Assembly (NCBI RefSeq): GCF_011440305.1
Contig: NZ_JAAOIW010000005.1
Span: 186,001-250,000 of the forward strand
Length of the DNA stretch: 64,000 bases
Direction: 5' to 3'
From: Paenibacillus agricola
GTDB taxonomy: Bacteria > Bacillota > Bacilli > Paenibacillales > NBRC-103111
The notes below the pieces were generated by a model, which ran no database searches, was not told the DNA's origin, and saw nothing but the letters and a program-made list of their open reading frames with translations. The position numbers were made by a program, and so were the translations under genes. Positions 60,667 to 64,000 of the stretch are shown one piece after another (positions within the stretch are counted from its first letter, which is position 1; each line of letters opens with the position of its first letter).

Positions 60667-61294
60667 ATTTGTCCTGAATTGTATACGAGCACTTCAAGCC
60701 GCCCTTGACTAAACATTCCGTACGCTGCACATTCGCATCAAGCAAGGTTTCGAACATCAGCAGCTCGCAATGGCAGGCATGGTTATACTGGTTAGCCACC
60801 TGCGAAATCGGGCAGTTATGCTCGTTTATAATGTAACCCCCTGCTTCAGCAGTATCCCAGCTTGCCATGTACCCATTGGCATTCTGGATGTCTGCCAGTG
60901 CTTTGACTCTATCAGCCAGCGGCTTCCCCCGCATTTGCTCCTCGAAGCGACCAATCATTTTATCCTTGCGGCGTTCGAACAGCAGCTGAACCTGAAGCTC
61001 ACCCGCTTCGGCAGCAAGCTCCCCCAATAAATCCAAGGTTAGATTATGGTAGTTCTTCGGGAATAATTCATCTGCATTTTCCGTCAGGAAATACAAATTC
61101 GTAGGCCTTCCCATCGCTTGGCGTACCAGTCTGGAGTCGATCAGGCCATCGCGCTCCAACGTATTCAAATGCCTCCGCACTGCCATCTCTGTAATCCCCA
61201 GCTGTTTAGCGATTTCACTAACCGCTAGATTTCCCTGAGTTTTCAGCATGGTTAATATCGTCCTGCGTGTCGACACTTCAAATTCCTGGTTCAC
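60665..61294 (-). CDS. SufR-like regulator with Fe-S-type cysteines
   Basis: This 209-residue regulator has an N-terminal winged HTH (LAVSEIAKQLGITEMAVRRHLNTLERDGLI) and a C-terminal domain with cysteines in HNCPI, CHCELL and TECLVKGGLKCSY. That arrangement matches SufR/DeoR-like proteins that bind a [4Fe-4S] cluster. Start GTG 61294 follows GAGG. It is expected to sense iron-sulfur status or redox, but no suf genes are nearby. Confidence 0.83.
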   Translation of the reverse strand: MNQEFEVSTRRTILTMLKTQGNLAVSEIAKQLGITEMAVRRHLNTLERDGLIDSRLVRQAMGRPTNLYFLTENADELFPKNYHNLTLDLLGELAAEAGELQVQLLFERRKDKMIGRFEEQMRGKPLADRVKALADIQNANGYMASWDTAEAGGYIINEHNCPISQVANQYNHACHCELLMFETLLDANVQRTECLVKGGLKCSYTIQDK

Positions 61295-61421
61295 TAAGCC
61301 TCACCACCTTTTGCGTTTAAGCTACACATTGCCTAAACTATTACAAGTATTGTATATGAAAACCAACCATAAGTAAATTATTATACTAAAAAGTATCAAA
61401 AGTTTATTTTCAAAGAATGCT

Positions 61422-61859
61422 TTACACTAATTCACGGCTTATAAAGGCTGGAACAGCTTCAGCAAAATTAGCCAATGCTTCTGGCAGCTCATGGACCAAT
61501 GGGTGCAGGATTTGCCTTGGAAAGCTTACAAACTCCTGGGCAAGTGACTTACGCAGCTGTACAAGCTGGCGAAATACAGCTGCTTCCTTGTCCTCGAAGG
61601 CATGCTCATCGGCAAGAATATCGATAATATCCTCATAGCTGCTTGCATCCCGTAGCATAAAGGCATCAATTAACAGATTGCCCACATCGGTCACCGTTTC
61701 AATAGATAGGTGCAGTGTTCTTTCTTGCGCCAGCTGCAGCAGCAGCTGCTCGGAGAGTGGTGCCACTTCGCAGGCTCTTACCAGGCTTTCGCAAGCTTCA
61801 ATAAGTGTGGGAATAAACGCCAGCCGCTTATTAATTTGTTCATGATTTACATAATACAT
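61422..61859 (-). CDS. DUF86/YutE-like HEPN-fold protein
   Basis: This 145-residue helical protein closely follows B. subtilis YutE: MYYVNHEQINKRLAFI at the start and DVGNLLIDAFMLRDASSYEDIIDIL in the middle. DUF86 proteins share the HEPN/HepT fold of toxin-antitoxin systems; the RxxxxH RNase motif is not evident here and no MNT antitoxin gene is adjacent, so it is probably not an active toxin. GGAG lies 10 nt before the ATG. It is the third gene after thiD. Confidence 0.8.
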   Translation of the reverse strand: MYYVNHEQINKRLAFIPTLIEACESLVRACEVAPLSEQLLLQLAQERTLHLSIETVTDVGNLLIDAFMLRDASSYEDIIDILADEHAFEDKEAAVFRQLVQLRKSLAQEFVSFPRQILHPLVHELPEALANFAEAVPAFISRELV

Positions 61860-61865
61860 GGGGCA

Positions 61866-61973
61866 TTATCTCCGTTTCTTGTTTCTCCATTTAGACCATA
61901 ACATAATAGCTGGAAAGCTAGCTATCAATAAAAAAATTAATAAGACTGCCTGCATCAAATATTCATAGCTCAT
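61866..61973 (-). CDS. 35-residue membrane microprotein coupled to thiD
   Basis: The ATG at 61973 overlaps the TGA of thiD (ATGA), with AAGGAG about 11 nt upstream inside thiD. The product has a short polar start (MSYEYLMQ), a hydrophobic helix (residues 9-26) and a basic tail ending WRNKKRR, giving an N-out/C-in single-pass topology. The YutE-like gene starts 6 nt after its stop. No family recognised; the coupling and topology favour a real gene. Confidence 0.65.
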   Translation of the reverse strand: MSYEYLMQAVLLIFLLIASFPAIMLWSKWRNKKRR

Positions 61974-62824
61974 AATTGCCCTTGCTCCTTCGCTGCCCCG
62001 CCCAATTGGGAGAGGTTATGCTTCTCGCGCCAATACGCCCAATGGTTGGTAGGCCCGTGTCCATTGCCAATGCCCAACTCATGCTGGATGGCCAATGTAA
62101 TAAATTGCTTCGCCGTATGCACAGCCTCAATCAGGCTTTTGCCTTTGGCTAGCTCCGCTGTGATCGCTGCCGCAAATGTACAGCCCGTCCCATGGGTATG
62201 GCGTGTTGGATAACGCTCCGAGGTCATCAGGTGAAACTGCTTGCCATCATACAGAACATCGGTGGGGTCACCGGTGCGATGTCCGCCTTTAACTATAGCC
62301 GCCCTTGCCCCAAATTGCTCAACCATTCGCACAGCCGCTTCCTTCATCGATTCTAATGACGAAATTTCCATGCCGAGAATCACCTCGGCTTCCGGAATAT
62401 TCGGCGTGACTAGCGCCGCTAAAGGTAATAACCGCCGGCGTAGTGCATCCTGCGCACTAGCCGCCAGCAGATTAGCACCACCTTTAGCAATCATCACAGG
62501 ATCGATAACCAGCTTTTCCAGCTTATATTTGCTGACCAGATCCGCCACCAATTCAATAACCTCAGGCTGTGACAGCATCCCCGTCTTTAACGCATCCACC
62601 CCAATATCAGTGAGAACTGCCTCAATCTGGCGCTCGATTCCTTCAAGGGGGATATCATAAATCCCATGGACACCTAGCGTATTTTGCGCAGTTACCGCCG
62701 TAATGGCGGACATCCCATAAACCTCCAGCATTTGGAACGTTTTCAGGTCGGCTTGAATGCCGGCTCCCCCTCCACTGTCTGATCCAGCAATGGTCAGCGC
62801 TTTGTATACTTGTTCCACATCCAT
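61970..62824 (-). CDS. thiD: Hydroxymethylpyrimidine/phosphomethylpyrimidine kinase
   Basis: This 284-residue ribokinase-like enzyme phosphorylates HMP and HMP-P in thiamine synthesis. Signatures: AGSDSGGGAGIQADLKTF near the start and THGTGCTFAAAITAEL with the anion hole and catalytic base near the end. ATG 62824 lies only 3 nt after AAAGGAG; GTG 62818 has better spacing and may be the true start. It is near tenI and thiO, which are on the opposite strand. Confidence 0.92.
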   Translation of the reverse strand: MDVEQVYKALTIAGSDSGGGAGIQADLKTFQMLEVYGMSAITAVTAQNTLGVHGIYDIPLEGIERQIEAVLTDIGVDALKTGMLSQPEVIELVADLVSKYKLEKLVIDPVMIAKGGANLLAASAQDALRRRLLPLAALVTPNIPEAEVILGMEISSLESMKEAAVRMVEQFGARAAIVKGGHRTGDPTDVLYDGKQFHLMTSERYPTRHTHGTGCTFAAAITAELAKGKSLIEAVHTAKQFITLAIQHELGIGNGHGPTNHWAYWREKHNLSQLGGAAKEQGQL

Positions 62825-62992
62825 CGTCTCCTTTCGCATGTGTTTATATTCCTCGTTTGTATTCCTATTGTAAAGTGTATAGGTCTGCTTTCCTAGCGTC
62901 AAGTCATTAGCTTTGTGTTCATTTTATAACAACTTGCCCAAACGCTTTGACGGTCTGCAAACGCTGCGTTATGATATTCCTAAATCATTTTA

Positions 62993-63652
62993 TTGTTAAA
63001 GGACGTGCAATCGATCAATAGGCATGAGCTTCATATGTTAACAACAGGCCAACAAAAGCTTACTGAGGTGGCGCATATTGCCGCTGCTTGTCCAACAGCG
63101 CTTGTCGATGTTCTCCATATTCGTGAGAAGCAGCATGGAGCACGTGAAATTACAGATTGGTATGCACAACTCCAGCCTTTATTCCCCAGCTCCGCGATTT
63201 ATGTAAACGATCGGCTTGACGCCGCGTTAGCTATGCAAGCGCCTGGTGTACAGCTAGGCTACCATAGCCTTAGCGTCCGCTTAAGCCGCCTAATTCTGCC
63301 CGCGGCTGTTCGGATTGGCTGCTCCGTCCATTCTGCTGCCGAGGCCGTGGAAGCTGCTGGGCAAGGAGCGGATTACGTGATGTACGGCCACGTGTACGAA
63401 TCCGGCTCTAAGCCGGGCTTGGCTCCGCGAGGGATCGCAGCATTGGCTGCAGTCGTGGAGGCCTGCCCGATTCCGGTCATCGCCATTGGCGGCATAACGC
63501 TGGAGCGGGTCGATGAAGTCTTATCGACGGGCTGCAGCGGCATTGCCTTGTTATCGGCAATCTTGCTGCATCCAGAACCGGCACAGCAAATCATACGTTA
63601 TCGTGAAGCCTTAAATCAAACCCAATACAAGCCAAGGAGAGGTTATCATTGA
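62993..63652 (+). CDS. tenI: TenI-type thiazole tautomerase
   Basis: This protein of about 219 residues resembles B. subtilis TenI: ELHMLTTG at the start, VDVLHIREK, RIGCSVHSAAEAVEA, ADYVMYGHVYESGSKPGLAPRG and PVIAIGGITLERV. TenI aromatises the thiazole phosphate carboxylate in thiamine synthesis; it lacks synthase activity in Bacillus. The start is uncertain: TTG 62993 has no SD and GTG 63005 lies directly after AAAGGAC. Its stop overlaps the start of thiO. Confidence 0.85.
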   Translation: MLKDVQSINRHELHMLTTGQQKLTEVAHIAAACPTALVDVLHIREKQHGAREITDWYAQLQPLFPSSAIYVNDRLDAALAMQAPGVQLGYHSLSVRLSRLILPAAVRIGCSVHSAAEAVEAAGQGADYVMYGHVYESGSKPGLAPRGIAALAAVVEACPIPVIAIGGITLERVDEVLSTGCSGIALLSAILLHPEPAQQIIRYREALNQTQYKPRRGYH

Positions 63653-64000
63653 CTAGCCGTGCTACATCAGCAATCATAGTCGGTGGCGGAATTATCGGCT
63701 GCTCGATTGCCTGGGAGCTTGCCCGCAGCGGAATCCGCTGCACGATCATCGATAAAGGAGCATTAAACCAAGAGGCTTCCACAGCCGCTGCAGGCATGCT
63801 TGGTGCCCAAGTAGAGACGCACCAGCCTGGTGCCTTTTACGAGCTTTGCCGTTTAAGCCAACGGCTATACCGGGACTGGAGCGATGAGGTGCACCGGATT
63901 AGCGGCATCTCTATGCAATACATCGAAGGAGGCATCCTGCGGGCCGCGTTCGATCAAGAGGATGAGCAGGAGTTGCTAGGCCGACTGCCTTGGATCCAGA
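63649..64000 (+). CDS. thiO: Glycine oxidase, 3'-truncated by window edge
   Basis: The first 117 codons show a FAD-binding Rossmann start (AIIVGGGIIGCSIAWELARSG) and the ASTAAAGMLGAQ segment typical of ThiO, which oxidises glycine to iminoglycine for thiazole synthesis. TTG 63649 overlaps the tenI stop (TTGA) and has AAGGAG 9 nt upstream. The gene continues beyond the window, probably with thiS and thiG. Confidence 0.88.
   Translation, partial: MTSRATSAIIVGGGIIGCSIAWELARSGIRCTIIDKGALNQEASTAAAGMLGAQVETHQPGAFYELCRLSQRLYRDWSDEVHRISGISMQYIEGGILRAAFDQEDEQELLGRLPWIQ

Noticed and set aside
61422-61859. A HEPN/MNT toxin-antitoxin pair
   Set aside because: The DUF86 protein lacks an evident RxxxxH motif and no nucleotidyltransferase gene is next to it; it fits the YutE housekeeping group.
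62903-62992. A TPP riboswitch before the tenI-thiO genes
   Set aside because: The gap is short and no THI-box core (CTGAGA with ACCTGATCTGG-like part) was seen.
1-64000. CRISPR arrays, insertion sequences, prophage genes, tRNA or rRNA genes
   Set aside because: No regularly spaced repeats, transposase, integrase or phage structural genes, and no recognisable tRNA or rRNA sequence were noticed on reading both strands; a dedicated scan was not possible.

Overview
The window is chromosomal DNA of a spore-forming, Gram-positive bacterium of the Paenibacillus type. The evidence is an alpha/beta-type small acid-soluble spore protein, strong AAGGAGG-like ribosome binding sites with frequent GTG and TTG starts, lipoprotein solute-binding proteins, two YesM/YesN-style sugar-sensing two-component pairs, a BdbC-type thiol oxidase and an AgrB/AgrD cassette. 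No rRNA, tRNA, insertion sequence, prophage or CRISPR array was seen. The genus is inferred from gene content and style, not proven.

Layout. 1-6 kb: a truncated membrane protein, a metallophosphoesterase, an MFS exporter, an O-methyltransferase, a THUMP-type RNA methyltransferase and a KtrB-like potassium channel. 6-13.6 kb: a DHH phosphoesterase; a c-di-GMP-I riboswitch with a terminator in front of a small unknown gene; small HesB-like and DUF1450 genes; a YcgR/PilZ c-di-GMP receptor; a heparinase-like lyase; the spore protein; a PIG-L deacetylase coupled to an MFS transporter. 13.7-16.5 kb: a 7TM histidine kinase with a SARP-like (BTAD) response regulator. 16.7-26 kb: a glycan operon (solute-binding protein, two permeases, YesM kinase, YesN regulator, GH2 beta-mannosidase). 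26-28.4 kb: an SGNH esterase coupled to an alpha/beta hydrolase. 28.6-30.5 kb: a 34-residue membrane protein, cysK and a GNAT enzyme. 30.5-38.6 kb: a second sugar operon in which an extra solute-binding lipoprotein sits between kinase and regulator. 38.8-52.8 kb: housekeeping and accessory enzymes (DinB, GNAT, WYL regulator, luciferase-like oxidoreductase, thioredoxin-like protein, two VOC proteins, an epimerase divergent from an HxlR regulator, an AI-2E-type permease, an MBL hydrolase, an M14 peptidase, murI, a polysaccharide deacetylase lipoprotein, a GH4 enzyme, bdbC, an AraC regulator). 53.9-58.7 kb: an XRE/CPBP-protease pair and then an unusual agr-like locus. 58.7-64 kb: a phosphodiester glycosidase, a KDPG aldolase, a SufR-like regulator, thiD with two small genes, tenI and partial thiO.

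The most unusual region is 55386-58638. A 7-TM protein resembling the sensor half of AgrC but with no kinase domain overlaps agrB, agrB overlaps a 40-codon agrD lacking cysteine, and a terminator-like hairpin then precedes one protein that joins an AgrA-type LytTR domain to intact GGDEF and EAL domains. The kinase and receiver of a normal agr circuit are absent here, so peptide quorum sensing may connect directly to c-di-GMP. A c-di-GMP riboswitch and a PilZ receptor about 48 kb away show that the organism reads this second messenger.
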